From Candidatus Cloacimonadota bacterium (GTDB lineage Bacteria > Cloacimonadota > Cloacimonadia > JGIOTU-2 > B8-G9), in assembly GCA_003647765.1 (NCBI GenBank), contig QMNM01000006.1, positions 1-14,942 of the forward strand: 14,942 bases of DNA, written 5' to 3'. Below are positions 6,589-13,658 of the stretch, piece by piece; positions within the stretch are counted from its first letter, which is position 1, and the number at the start of each line of letters is the position of its first letter. The translations under genes were made by a program, and so were the position numbers. The notes beneath the pieces are model-generated. The model was not told where the DNA came from and searched no databases. It was given only the letters and a program-made list of their open reading frames with translations.

Positions 6589-7476
6589 TTGTTATTACAA
6601 AAATATTTTGATGTTAGAAAAAAGATGATCAATCAAGCTCTTGATAAGTATATAGGAGCAGAAGATAATTATCCGCCTGAATTGTATCAAGCGATGCGAT
6701 ATTCTACACTTGATGGTGGAAAGCGATTGCGTCCTATTTTGATGATGGCAGTTTATGAAATGATAAAAGGCAAAAATAATCTCCGTTCATTAAAAGTAGT
6801 ACTGCCGCCTGCTTGTGCATTAGAGATGGTTCATACTGCTTCTCTTATACATGATGATTTGCCTTTTATTGACGACTCCGATGAAAGACGAGGCAAGCCA
6901 AGCTGTCATAAAAAATTTGGTAATGCCATTGCTATCCTTGCTGGAGACGCTTTACTTACAAAAGCATTTGGAATTATGTTAGAACCAAATAATAAGAAAA
7001 AAGCCATCATCTGTCTTGATATTCTAACAAAATCTATTGCAACCAGAGGTATGATTTCTGGGCAAGTAGTTGACATTTTAGTTACAAGGAAAAAAGCCAA
7101 GCTGCATATGCTACGAGATATTCATATCAAAAAAACTGGCTCATTGCTAAAAGCTGCTGTATTGATTGCCTGTGTATTAGCAGATGCAGAAGAACAACAA
7201 ATGAACGCTCTTGCTGATTTTGCTATCAATATTGGACTTGCATATCAGATTATTGATGATATTTTAGATGAAGTTGGTGCTAATGAAATCCTGCAAAAAG
7301 AAACAGGTGAAGATGAGAGAAATGAAAAGGTAACTTATCCTGTTTTGATAGGACTTGAAGAATCACAAAAACAAGCAATAAAATTGCTAAAAGATGCCAA
7401 TAATCTTATCAAAAATATGGATAATAATATAGTGCTAATGGAATTTGTAAAAATGATTAGAGATAGGATGCCATAG
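6589..7476 (+). CDS. Geranylgeranyl diphosphate synthase (trans-polyprenyl synthase)
   Basis: Condenses IPP with allylic diphosphates, here most likely to the C20 chain GGPP. In the 295-residue product the substrate motif GGKRLRP is at 43-49, the first Asp-rich motif DDLPFIDD with the two-residue bacterial insertion (DDxxxxD) is at 89-96, RRGKP follows at 100-104, and the second Asp-rich motif DDILD is at 223-227. The residue five before the first Asp-rich motif is Ala84 (TASLIHDD), a small residue as in CrtE-type GGPP synthases, where farnesyl synthases usually have an aromatic. This favours C20 or longer. It is first of three closely spaced prenyl-lipid genes (33 nt to the next start). The same enzyme could also feed quinone or carotenoid synthesis. 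The TTG start is chosen from its Shine-Dalgarno site. Confidence 0.88.
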   Translation: MLLQKYFDVRKKMINQALDKYIGAEDNYPPELYQAMRYSTLDGGKRLRPILMMAVYEMIKGKNNLRSLKVVLPPACALEMVHTASLIHDDLPFIDDSDERRGKPSCHKKFGNAIAILAGDALLTKAFGIMLEPNNKKKAIICLDILTKSIATRGMISGQVVDILVTRKKAKLHMLRDIHIKKTGSLLKAAVLIACVLADAEEQQMNALADFAINIGLAYQIIDDILDEVGANEILQKETGEDERNEKVTYPVLIGLEESQKQAIKLLKDANNLIKNMDNNIVLMEFVKMIRDRMP

Positions 7477-7508
7477 AATTAAAACAATGATTGTTTCTTC
7501 CTGACCAA

Positions 7509-8381
7509 ATGAAAATTAAACAAGCTATAACTAAAATTCTGGCAATTTTGCAACTCATTCGCCCTGTAAATATTTTGGTTATAGCATTAACAACATTTTT
7601 TGGAATAGCTTATCATACAGAGATTATACATTGGAATATAGTAATACCGACAGTGCTTGTACCTGTATTCATTGCGGCTGGTGGATTTGCTATTAACGAT
7701 TTCTTTGACTTACAAATAGATAAAGCAAATAAAATAAGCCGTCCTTTAGTAACAGGAAAATTATCCATTAATCTTGTTTATGGCTTTTCTATTTGCGCAT
7801 TTATCATCGGTATTATTTGCACTATTTTTATTAAAAATATTGAAATGATTTTATTAGCTGGGTTAAATGCTATTCTACTTTACTATTACGCAAAAAGTTG
7901 GAAAAAGATAGCTCTTTTAGGCAATTTTATAGTATCATTTGCTTGTGCTTGTACTTTTATGTTTGGAGCATTTGCCAATAGCAATTTAAAAAATGTCTGG
8001 ATTATCTCTATATTAGCATTTTTTTACACTTTCATCAGAGAATTGGTCAAAGACGCAGAAGATATTGAAGGTGATAGGAAATACAATGCAAAAACATTAC
8101 CTATTATTATTGGCAACAGAAGAACTATTATTTTTTCCATAATATTATGTATCCCTATATTTTTTTTTTCTTATTTAGGGTTTCATCTGAAATTATATGA
8201 CTTATTCATATTTTTAGCAATTATTATGTTTATATTATTTTCAATGTATTTATTATTACACCTTATTATTATTGATAGTAATAAAAAAGATTTTCATAGA
8301 GTTCAGAGATTAATGAAGTTGAATATTTTGCTATCATTAATAATATTATGGATTGGACAATGGGGACATATCAATATTTAA
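7509..8381 (+). CDS. UbiA-family prenyltransferase, probable digeranylgeranylglyceryl phosphate (DGGGP) synthase
   Basis: An integral membrane prenyltransferase with nine or so hydrophobic segments and two Asp-rich Mg-diphosphate motifs: NDFFDLQID (63-71) and KDAEDIEGD (181-189). SRPLVTGKLS (77-86) after the first motif is typical of the DGGGP-synthase/(S)-2,3-di-O-geranylgeranylglyceryl phosphate branch and of related UbiA proteins. Its position, between GGPP synthase and GGGP synthase and overlapping the latter, is the main reason to propose transfer of the second geranylgeranyl chain onto GGGP. Alternatives are a chlorophyll-, heme- or quinone-type UbiA enzyme, but no genes of those pathways are nearby. 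The length is 290 residues from ATG 7509. A TTG at 7491 in frame is less likely because it adds only six residues and neither start has a strong Shine-Dalgarno site. Confidence 0.82.
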   Translation: MKIKQAITKILAILQLIRPVNILVIALTTFFGIAYHTEIIHWNIVIPTVLVPVFIAAGGFAINDFFDLQIDKANKISRPLVTGKLSINLVYGFSICAFIIGIICTIFIKNIEMILLAGLNAILLYYYAKSWKKIALLGNFIVSFACACTFMFGAFANSNLKNVWIISILAFFYTFIRELVKDAEDIEGDRKYNAKTLPIIIGNRRTIIFSIILCIPIFFFSYLGFHLKLYDLFIFLAIIMFILFSMYLLLHLIIIDSNKKDFHRVQRLMKLNILLSLIILWIGQWGHINI

Positions 8382-9100
8382 AGAATGTAATATCAGAAAA
8401 AGGTGCTGGATATTTATGCTTGATTGATCCAGATAATCATAACACTGAGCAATCAGTAAAAATCGCAACTACTTGTGAATATTGTGATGTAGATGCTTTA
8501 CTTGTTGGTGGGAGTATTATGTTCAAAAACAAATTTGAGCATAATCTACGGAAAATCAAAGAATCTGTCAATATACCTGTAATTATTTTTCCTGGAATAT
8601 TTCATAGCATATTTCCTTGTGCTGATGCTTTACTTATGTTAAGTATGATGAGTAGTCGTAATCCTGACCTATTGATAGGAGAGCAAGTAAAAGCTGCGCC
8701 TCTGATTAAAAGCTACGGATTAGAGACCATCCCTACTGCATATTTATTGATTGAGTCAGGTTCATTAACCTCTGTGCAATATATGTCTCATTCATTTCCG
8801 ATACCAAGAGCAAAAACAGCTATTGCTGTAGCTCACTCTCTTGCGGCTCAATACTTGGGAATGAAACTTATCTATTTAGAAGCAGGAAGTGGTGCAAAGA
8901 ACTCTGTCCCAAATAAGATGATCCGTGAAGTGAAAAATAATGTTGATATACCAATTATTGTAGGTGGTGGCATAAGGACTCCAAAAGAAGCAAAAAAAAA
9001 AGTTGAAAATGGTGCAGATCTTATTGTTACTGGGACTATTATTGAACATAATAATAACGAAGATTTAATTAAAGAATTTTCAAGAGCTATTCATAGGTGA
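8360..9100 (+). CDS. Geranylgeranylglyceryl phosphate synthase (GGGP synthase, TIM barrel)
   Basis: Links GGPP to sn-glycerol-1-phosphate, the step that sets archaeal lipid stereochemistry. The 246-residue TIM barrel shows all family motifs: LIDPD (21-25), LLVGGS (47-52), the SRNPDLLIGEQ segment (99-109), AYLLIESGSLTSV (127-139), YLEAGSGA (172-179), the phosphate-binding VGGGIRT (201-207) and VTGT (223-226). The sequence resembles the group II enzymes of Bacteroidetes and some archaea more than the Bacillus PcrB type. The start ATG 8360 overlaps the UbiA gene by 22 nt and has GGATTGG just before it; it places LIDPD at the usual distance from the N-terminus. ATG 8348 is a possible alternative. 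The overlap points to translational coupling with the UbiA gene. Glycerol-1-phosphate dehydrogenase is not in the window. Confidence 0.92.
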   Translation: MGTYQYLKNVISEKGAGYLCLIDPDNHNTEQSVKIATTCEYCDVDALLVGGSIMFKNKFEHNLRKIKESVNIPVIIFPGIFHSIFPCADALLMLSMMSSRNPDLLIGEQVKAAPLIKSYGLETIPTAYLLIESGSLTSVQYMSHSFPIPRAKTAIAVAHSLAAQYLGMKLIYLEAGSGAKNSVPNKMIREVKNNVDIPIIVGGGIRTPKEAKKKVENGADLIVTGTIIEHNNNEDLIKEFSRAIHR

Positions 9101-9337
9101 ATTTATATGCCACAGAGATAAATTTATGGACGCAGAGAGAGAGATAATCTTGGTGTCGTATTATGCATTACGCCTTACGTAATTACAAATCGTCTTAGGA
9201 GCATCAATTTTTACTGTGTATACATAGTGATCAATACAGTGGTTAGACAATTTTTCACAGATTTCAGGAAACTGCAACGCCCTGTCTAATTGGGACTAAA
9301 ATTTTTCTATTATGCCATAAGTTTTTACGGTATATTT
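9101..9337. repeat. Spacer with several degenerate short repeats, no gene
   Basis: The 237 nt after the GGGP synthase gene hold a GCCACAGAG / CGCAGAGAGAG pair (9109-9143), an ATTACGCCTTACGTAATTAC stretch (about 9166-9187), and a TTTCACAGATTTCAGG segment (9254-9269). These are AT-rich, short-period spacer repeats like those elsewhere in the window. I see no RNA gene or clear terminator here. A frame open from 9290 joins rsmB but lacks family similarity before 9338. Confidence 0.45.
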
Positions 9338-10660
9338 ATGAATATCCGAGCCATTTCTTATAACATACTTTGTAAAGTATTTCAAAATAATGCCTATTCT
9401 AACAAATTACTTTCTTATTACTGCAAAAAATTTAACCTTTCTTCACAGGATAAGAAACTGCTTTATATACTTACAAAAGGTATAATTAAACAACGAAATT
9501 TCCTTGATTTTATTCTGAGCCAATCAATCAAGAATAGAGATTTTAAGTGTATTAAGGAAAGTATTAAGTGTCTGTTAAGATTGGGGTTATATCAAATTAT
9601 TTTTATGGATAGTATTCCAGATAGAGCCGCGGTCAATGAAACAGTAGAAATTGCCAAAAAAGTGAAAAATCAAACCACAGCAAACTTTGTCAACGCTGTA
9701 TTAAGAAATTACATTAGAAATAAGGATGCTATTAAACTACCAGATAAGAATAATACTTCAGAATATTTATCAGTTAAATACTCATTCCCAAAGAAATTGA
9801 TTGAGAAGTGGCTTACGCTATTTACTGAATATGAAGTAGAATTGATGTGTGAATATTTTAACAAACCACCAAAATTATCAATAAGATATAACTGTTTGAC
9901 AACTAATAAAGATTCGTTATCAGCATATTTATTGAAGAAAAATATCAGATTTTCTTATGGACAATATTCATCTAATATTTTTCATATTATTGACCAGTTT
10001 GATTTATCCAAAGATGAGTATTTTATACAAGGCAAATATTCTGTTCAAGATGAGAGTTCAGCATTAGCTGTAGAATTGTTGAATCCTCATCAAGATGAGC
10101 GGATTTTAGATATGTTTGCTGCTCCTGGTGGGAAAACATCTTATATTGCAGAATTATTGAACAATGAAGGGAGTATTACAGCAGTTGATATTTATCCTCA
10201 TAAAGTAAAAGTAATGAAGGCGAATTTAAGCAGATTATATATTAAGAATGTGGATATAATTTGCGGTGACATTTTTGCATTAGATTTTTCTGAGAAATTT
10301 GATAAAATATTAGTAGATGCACCTTGTAGTGGATGGGGCGTTATGGCTAAAAAAGCGGATTTACGATGGCATTACCAGAAGAATTTATCTCAATTGATTG
10401 AATTACAAGAAAAGGCACTTAACAAGGCAGACAAATTGCTTAAACATAATGGACAGATAGTTTATAGTACTTGCACTTTTAATATAAATGAGAATGAACT
10501 GCTAATAAAAAAGTTTATAGACAATACAGGGAATTACAAAATTGTTAGTCCAGACAATTTAATCCATAAGGAAATTATTGAACATCATAATATTATCAAA
10601 ACATTGCCATTTAAACATCAAATAGATGGTAGTTTTGCTGTTAAGTTAAAGAGGTGTTAA
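9338..10660 (+). CDS. rsmB: 16S rRNA (cytosine-967-C5)-methyltransferase RsmB
   Basis: Methylates C967 of 16S rRNA with SAM. In the 440-residue protein the N-terminal NusB-like RNA-binding domain (about 1-135) starts with the family pattern 'MNIRAISYNILCKVFQNNAYSN'. It includes LGLYQIIFMDSIPDRAAVNETVEIAK (82-107). The Rossmann methyltransferase domain has AAPGGKT (261-267) for SAM, VDIYPHK (283-289), DAPCSGWG (327-334) with Cys330, and YSTCT (376-380) with the second catalytic-site Cys379. The start 9338 is chosen because the family similarity begins there; upstream in-frame codons from 9290 look like spacer. The stop codon touches the ATG of the PASTA gene, so the two are probably co-translated. 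Confidence 0.93.
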   Translation: MNIRAISYNILCKVFQNNAYSNKLLSYYCKKFNLSSQDKKLLYILTKGIIKQRNFLDFILSQSIKNRDFKCIKESIKCLLRLGLYQIIFMDSIPDRAAVNETVEIAKKVKNQTTANFVNAVLRNYIRNKDAIKLPDKNNTSEYLSVKYSFPKKLIEKWLTLFTEYEVELMCEYFNKPPKLSIRYNCLTTNKDSLSAYLLKKNIRFSYGQYSSNIFHIIDQFDLSKDEYFIQGKYSVQDESSALAVELLNPHQDERILDMFAAPGGKTSYIAELLNNEGSITAVDIYPHKVKVMKANLSRLYIKNVDIICGDIFALDFSEKFDKILVDAPCSGWGVMAKKADLRWHYQKNLSQLIELQEKALNKADKLLKHNGQIVYSTCTFNINENELLIKKFIDNTGNYKIVSPDNLIHKEIIEHHNIIKTLPFKHQIDGSFAVKLKRC

Positions 10661-11248
10661 ATGAAATATGTTAAATTAGCTATATTCTCAATAATAATTT
10701 TAGTAGTACTATTTTCGTTCGGATTTTTTGCCACAAATATATTGTTAAAAATATTTACGAGGCATGGCGACGAAGTAATGGTGCCTGATTTAATTGGTAA
10801 AAATTTTAAGGAAGCCAGAAATGATTTGATAAAATATGGATTATATATTGAAAAAACAGGTGAAGATTTTAGTAATGAGATTTTGAAGGGCTATATTATT
10901 TCACAGAAACCATCACCAAATATTCATATAAAAAAAGGAAAAACAATAAAGGTTATTGTTAGTAAAGGAAAAGCAATGACCGAAGTTCCCATCCTGGATA
11001 ATCTTACAATAACAGAAGCAAAAATAAGATTACAAAATGTTAAGCTGCGATTAGGAAAAATTAGTTATGCGTATTCCAATGATATTGGCAAGAATAAAGT
11101 TATTTATAGTCAGCCAATTGCTGGAGCCAAAGTGGCAAAAAATTCTATGGTAGAACTCATTATCAGTTTAGGCAAACTACCTACAATTACAGATAAAAAA
11201 GATATGTATAAATCATTATTAGAGGATGCATTAAAAGATACAAATTAG
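10661..11248 (+). CDS. Membrane-anchored protein with two PASTA domains
   Basis: A 195-residue protein with one N-terminal transmembrane helix (about 5-30) that would place the rest outside the cytoplasm. Two PASTA repeats follow: residues 39-103, starting EVMVPDLIGKNFKEA and ending IKVIVSKG, and residues 106-172, starting TEVPILDNLTITEAK and ending VELIISLG. PASTA domains bind peptidoglycan stem peptides or muropeptides in kinases and penicillin-binding proteins. Here there is no kinase or transpeptidase domain, so a wall-binding or scaffold role is likely (inference). GAGGTG at 10651-10656, inside the end of rsmB, is a good ribosome site, and the ATG directly follows the rsmB stop. Co-translation with rsmB is likely. 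The gene converges on the phosphate transporter gene with only 34 nt between stops and no clear terminator. Confidence 0.9.
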   Translation: MKYVKLAIFSIIILVVLFSFGFFATNILLKIFTRHGDEVMVPDLIGKNFKEARNDLIKYGLYIEKTGEDFSNEILKGYIISQKPSPNIHIKKGKTIKVIVSKGKAMTEVPILDNLTITEAKIRLQNVKLRLGKISYAYSNDIGKNKVIYSQPIAGAKVAKNSMVELIISLGKLPTITDKKDMYKSLLEDALKDTN

Positions 11249-11282
11249 GCTAATCCAGTATAGCAGCTAATGCTTGAAATTA

Positions 11283-12329
11283 TTATAAAATATCTTGCAT
11301 AAAAACATTTTGCATAAAAAATAATGTGATATATGAGATTATAGCGGATACAACTGGAGTTGCGAGCCATCCAATACAAATTTTGCCAATAACTTGAAGA
11401 TGTATATTTTTCCCGCCTTTTGCAATACAAATTCCCATAACTGCTCCTACTACTGCTTGTGAACTTGAAACAGGCACTAATGGAAATGAAGGTAATCCAA
11501 ATGATTCAAGAAATGTCTTCAAAGTTTGTGAAGCAAAAATAAAAAGCACGGACGAACTTGCTAAAACTACTACAAAAGCAGTAATAGGAGAAAGTTTGAA
11601 AATATCAGAACCAACAGTCATCATAACGCCTTTTGAATATGTGAAGACTCCAGTAGCAATAGCTATACCACCTAAAAGGAAGAGCTGTTGTATGCTTGTA
11701 ATATGAAAAACTCTTCCAATTTGTATGCTATTAAATGGAGAAGAATTTATAAAAACACCCATTACATTTGCTATATTGTTTGCTCCTAAACTATATGCAC
11801 CAAAAGCACCAACAATTAAAAGTCCTTTTCTTGTTAGAGCATCTAATCTTATAAGATGAATCTTTGAATGTTCAACGATTCTTTTTACTATAATAAATAA
11901 GATAATAGCAAATGCAGCAGAAAGTATTGGTGAGAAAATCCATGAGCCAAATATTTTATATAGAGAGTTCATATCTGTCGGATTACCAGAAAAAACGTTC
12001 CAACCAATTATAGCTCCTACTATTGCTTGACTAGTAGATACAGGTAATCCCAATTTGGTCATCCACATAACAGTAATAGCAGAACCAAAAGCCACAGTAA
12101 AAGCTCCTGCTAATTTATTTATTGAACCTAATTCTCCAAGAGTATGCGAAGTGCCAGAACCACTAATCACTGCTCCGAGAATAATAAATATACTACAAAC
12201 TATAGCCGCGGTTTTGAATCTTATCATATTTGTGCTTACTGCTGTTCCAAAAATATTTGCGGCATCATTTGCACCAAGAGACCATCCTAAAAATAGACCA
12301 CTTGATAAAAAAAATAATATTTTCAACAT
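11283..12329 (-). CDS. pit: PiT-family inorganic phosphate transporter
   Basis: A low-affinity phosphate:cation symporter of the inner membrane, 348 residues with about ten hydrophobic segments. The two inverted halves each have the PiT signature: GANDAAN (19-25) and GANNIAN (182-188), and each has a PVS(T/S)SQA(I/V)VGA motif (96-106 and 286-296). The length is short compared with E. coli PitA but usual for the compact PiT proteins paired with DUF47. It lies 155 nt downstream of the DUF47 gene on the same strand, the common DUF47-pit pair. No strong Shine-Dalgarno site is seen before this ATG, and the spacer is filled with repeats, so expression may depend on the upstream promoter. Confidence 0.92.
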   Translation of the reverse strand: MLKILFFLSSGLFLGWSLGANDAANIFGTAVSTNMIRFKTAAIVCSIFIILGAVISGSGTSHTLGELGSINKLAGAFTVAFGSAITVMWMTKLGLPVSTSQAIVGAIIGWNVFSGNPTDMNSLYKIFGSWIFSPILSAAFAIILFIIVKRIVEHSKIHLIRLDALTRKGLLIVGAFGAYSLGANNIANVMGVFINSSPFNSIQIGRVFHITSIQQLFLLGGIAIATGVFTYSKGVMMTVGSDIFKLSPITAFVVVLASSSVLFIFASQTLKTFLESFGLPSFPLVPVSSSQAVVGAVMGICIAKGGKNIHLQVIGKICIGWLATPVVSAIISYITLFFMQNVFMQDIL

Positions 12330-12351
12330 TATATCACTATTTACTTTTTAG

Positions 12352-12410
12352 AAGACAAGAAGACAAGAACACAAGAAATCAAGAGTTCAAGAAAACAAGA
12401 AAAGAACACT
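12352..12410 (+). repeat. AAGACAAG/CAAGAA short tandem repeat in the DUF47-pit spacer
   Basis: Begins with GAAGACAAGAAGACAAGAAC and continues as a decaying series of CAAGAA-type units of 7-9 nt. The part at about 12373-12401 closely matches 13290-13318 (AAGAAAT, then AGTTCAA, then AAAACAAGA in the same order) on the other side of the DUF47 gene. It lies in the mRNA leader or spacer of pit. Confidence 0.6.
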
Positions 12411-12432
12411 GATGCTGTGGAATAGGAATATT

Positions 12433-12472
12433 TCAGTAGGAATTTCTTCATGTTTCTTCGTGGCTAAAAATT
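12433..12472 (-). repeat. TTAGCCACGAAG-type repeat, minus-strand copy
   Basis: On the minus strand this reads TTAGCCACGAAGAAAC, then ATGAAGAAAT. It is a relative of the TTAGCCACAAAG...CACGAAGAAAC units at 13412-13504, in opposite orientation. Confidence 0.5.
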
Positions 12473-12484
12473 TTTTGTGGTTTG

Positions 12485-13138
12485 CTATATAAAACGCTTT
12501 ATAGCATAAACTGATAATCGTTCACTTACTTCTTCTGCTTCATCTGATAATAAAGCAATTCTTTCAACAAAATATCTTATATGCATTTTTCTACTAAAAC
12601 TTGTTATTTCTTTAGATTTAAAAACTTTTCTCTCTAATTGTTCTTCAATTTTATCAGCTTCATGCTCATAAAAATGTATTTTGTTAATATAGTCATTTAC
12701 AATTTTGATTTCTTTGAAAAATGCCCGTTCACCTTTAACAAGCTCTTCAACAGCTTTACAAGAAAAATCAGCTAACCTCAAAAAGTCAGCTTTTAGAAAA
12801 TCAGGAATTTTAGGTGTTTCTATGGATAATTGTTCCAACACTTTTTTTGCAGTATCTATAACATTATCCGTTGTCTCTATAAGGCCTAAAACATCACCTC
12901 TTGAATCAGGAATTAACATAAAAGTATAGAGTTTATACTTAATATCTCTCCTGACATTATCTGCTTTATTTTCAATAATTGTTATCTCTTTAAGATGCTC
13001 ATCAAATCTATTCATATTGTCATTTATGTAGTCCTTCACACCTTCATTAAATAAAAGTGCAGATTTTTCAACTCTATCAAGATATCTATCTATATCTACT
13101 TCTAATTCCTTTGTTTTGCTTGAAAATAACTTCTTCAT
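12485..13138 (-). CDS. DUF47 / PhoU-like phosphate transport regulator
   Basis: A 217-residue, nearly all-helical protein of the DUF47 (TIGR00153-type) family, related to PhoU. It is charged and lacks membrane segments. PhoU-like metal-site patterns are visible in each half: ENKADNVRRDI (about 56-66) and EHEADKIEEQL (about 153-163). Members are usually encoded beside PiT transporters and are thought to control phosphate uptake through them. Here it is first in a DUF47-pit pair, with AAAGGAG (13143-13149 on the minus strand) 4 nt before the ATG and a sigma70-like promoter just upstream. No two-component phoB/phoR or pst genes are in the window. Confidence 0.9.
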   Translation of the reverse strand: MKKLFSSKTKELEVDIDRYLDRVEKSALLFNEGVKDYINDNMNRFDEHLKEITIIENKADNVRRDIKYKLYTFMLIPDSRGDVLGLIETTDNVIDTAKKVLEQLSIETPKIPDFLKADFLRLADFSCKAVEELVKGERAFFKEIKIVNDYINKIHFYEHEADKIEEQLERKVFKSKEITSFSRKMHIRYFVERIALLSDEAEEVSERLSVYAIKRFI

Positions 13139-13166
13139 TTTTCTCCTTTTATCGTCTTCTAATTGG

Positions 13167-13195
13167 ATAAGATTGAGTTATCAAAAGTATGTCAA
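13167..13195 (-). promoter_or_regulatory. Sigma70-type promoter for DUF47-pit
   Basis: On the minus strand TTGACA (13195-13190), a 17-nt spacer and TCTTAT (13172-13167). The expected start near 13160 leaves a leader of about 22 nt that still contains the AAAGGAG ribosome site. The hexamers and spacing equal those before the SRP RNA gene. Confidence 0.55.
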
Positions 13196-13281
13196 GAAAA
13201 TCTTACTGAATGAAGAAAATCATAAGTAATCACTGAGTTATCAATGTAAATTTTTTATGGGACAATCTTTTCTTAACTTAA

Positions 13282-13319
13282 ACAAGCTCAAGAAATTCAA
13301 AAGTTCAATAAAACAAGAG
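13282..13319 (+). repeat. CAAGAA-type spacer repeat, second copy
   Basis: Same motif order as 12373-12401 in the same orientation: AAGAAAT, AGTTCAA, AAAACAAGA. The two copies flank the DUF47 gene. Confidence 0.5.
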
Positions 13320-13411
13320 GCAGACCTGTTTTGTTGGTAAATCATTTGTACAGATGCTTAATCAAAAATAAATTGACAAATTTTAAGGAAAGCTCGGAAT
13401 TCTATCTTTAA

Positions 13412-13560
13412 TTAGCCACAAAATTACACTAAAAAACACAAAAACTTGATAAAAATAGTTAGCCACAAAGAACACGAAGAAACACAAAAACTTGATAAAA
13501 ATAGTTAGATGCAAAATTATACGAAAACATACAAAAATGGTTAATGCAAACTCGCAAAAC
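13412..13560 (+). repeat. Degenerate 46-nt tandem array (TTAGCCACAAA...)
   Basis: Unit 1 is 13412-13458 (47 nt) and unit 2 is 13459-13504 (46 nt). Both begin TTAGCCACAAA and end with the identical 20 nt AAAACTTGATAAAAATAGTT shared into the next unit. A shorter, eroded third unit (13505-13540, TTAGATGCAAAATTATACG) and a fragment (13541-13560) follow. There are no unique spacers, so this is a tandem repeat and not a CRISPR array. Confidence 0.7.
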
Positions 13561-13599
13561 ACCTTTATTTGTTATTTGAAATTTTATTAGAAATTAGAC

Positions 13600-13622
13600 A
13601 TTTGAAATTAATTATTTCAAAT
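13600..13622 (+). repeat. Perfect 9-bp hairpin upstream of waaF
   Basis: ATTTGAAAT (13600-13608), loop TAATT, ATTTCAAAT (13614-13622). It ends 36 nt before the waaF ATG. It is AT-rich and lacks a T-run, so an operator or chance palindrome is as likely as an RNA structure. Confidence 0.4.
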
Positions 13623-13658
13623 TTGCTTCTTTATAAATCTTTTAATATTTTGCTAAAT

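Larger units (their letters stand above)
13139..13658. other. 520-nt gene-free divergent spacer
   Basis: Holds the DUF47 promoter on the minus strand (13167-13195), a CAAGAA-type repeat (13282-13319), a degenerate 46-nt tandem array (13412-13560) and a hairpin (13600-13622) before waaF. A TTGACA at 13373-13378 has no matching -10 box at normal spacing. I see no protein or structured RNA gene here. Confidence 0.6.

Noticed and set aside
7509-8381. UbiA protein as a menaquinone or ubiquinone enzyme (MenA/UbiA)
   Set aside because: No quinone genes are nearby and the gene overlaps GGGP synthase. The DGGGP role explains the context better.
8360-9100. PcrB-type heptaprenylglyceryl phosphate synthase as identity of the TIM-barrel enzyme
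   Set aside because: The sequence pattern is closer to group II GGGP synthases, and a GGPP synthase and a UbiA enzyme are adjacent. I cannot exclude it fully without a tree.
9290-9337. Earlier start for RsmB
   Set aside because: The extra 16 residues have no family similarity. The usual RsmB N-terminus begins at the ATG at 9338.
11249-11282. Bidirectional terminator between the convergent PASTA and pit genes
   Set aside because: The 34-nt spacer has a direct AGCTAATGC-like repeat but no stable stem followed by a T-run on either strand.
12055-12351. Open frame of 98 codons on the plus strand
   Set aside because: It lies antisense to the clearly conserved PiT transporter gene, has no ribosome site and no recognisable domain.
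13373-13378. TTGACA as -35 box for waaF
   Set aside because: No acceptable -10 box lies 15-19 nt downstream, and the gene start is about 280 nt away.
13412-13560. Possible CRISPR array (regularly spaced repeats)
   Set aside because: Units are directly abutting and degenerate with no unique spacers, the third unit is shortened, and no cas genes are in the window.
13569-13658. Thirty-residue N-terminal extension of the heptosyltransferase from a TTG
   Set aside because: The added part is translated from AT-rich spacer repeat and includes the hairpin at 13600-13622. Family similarity begins exactly at ATG 13659.
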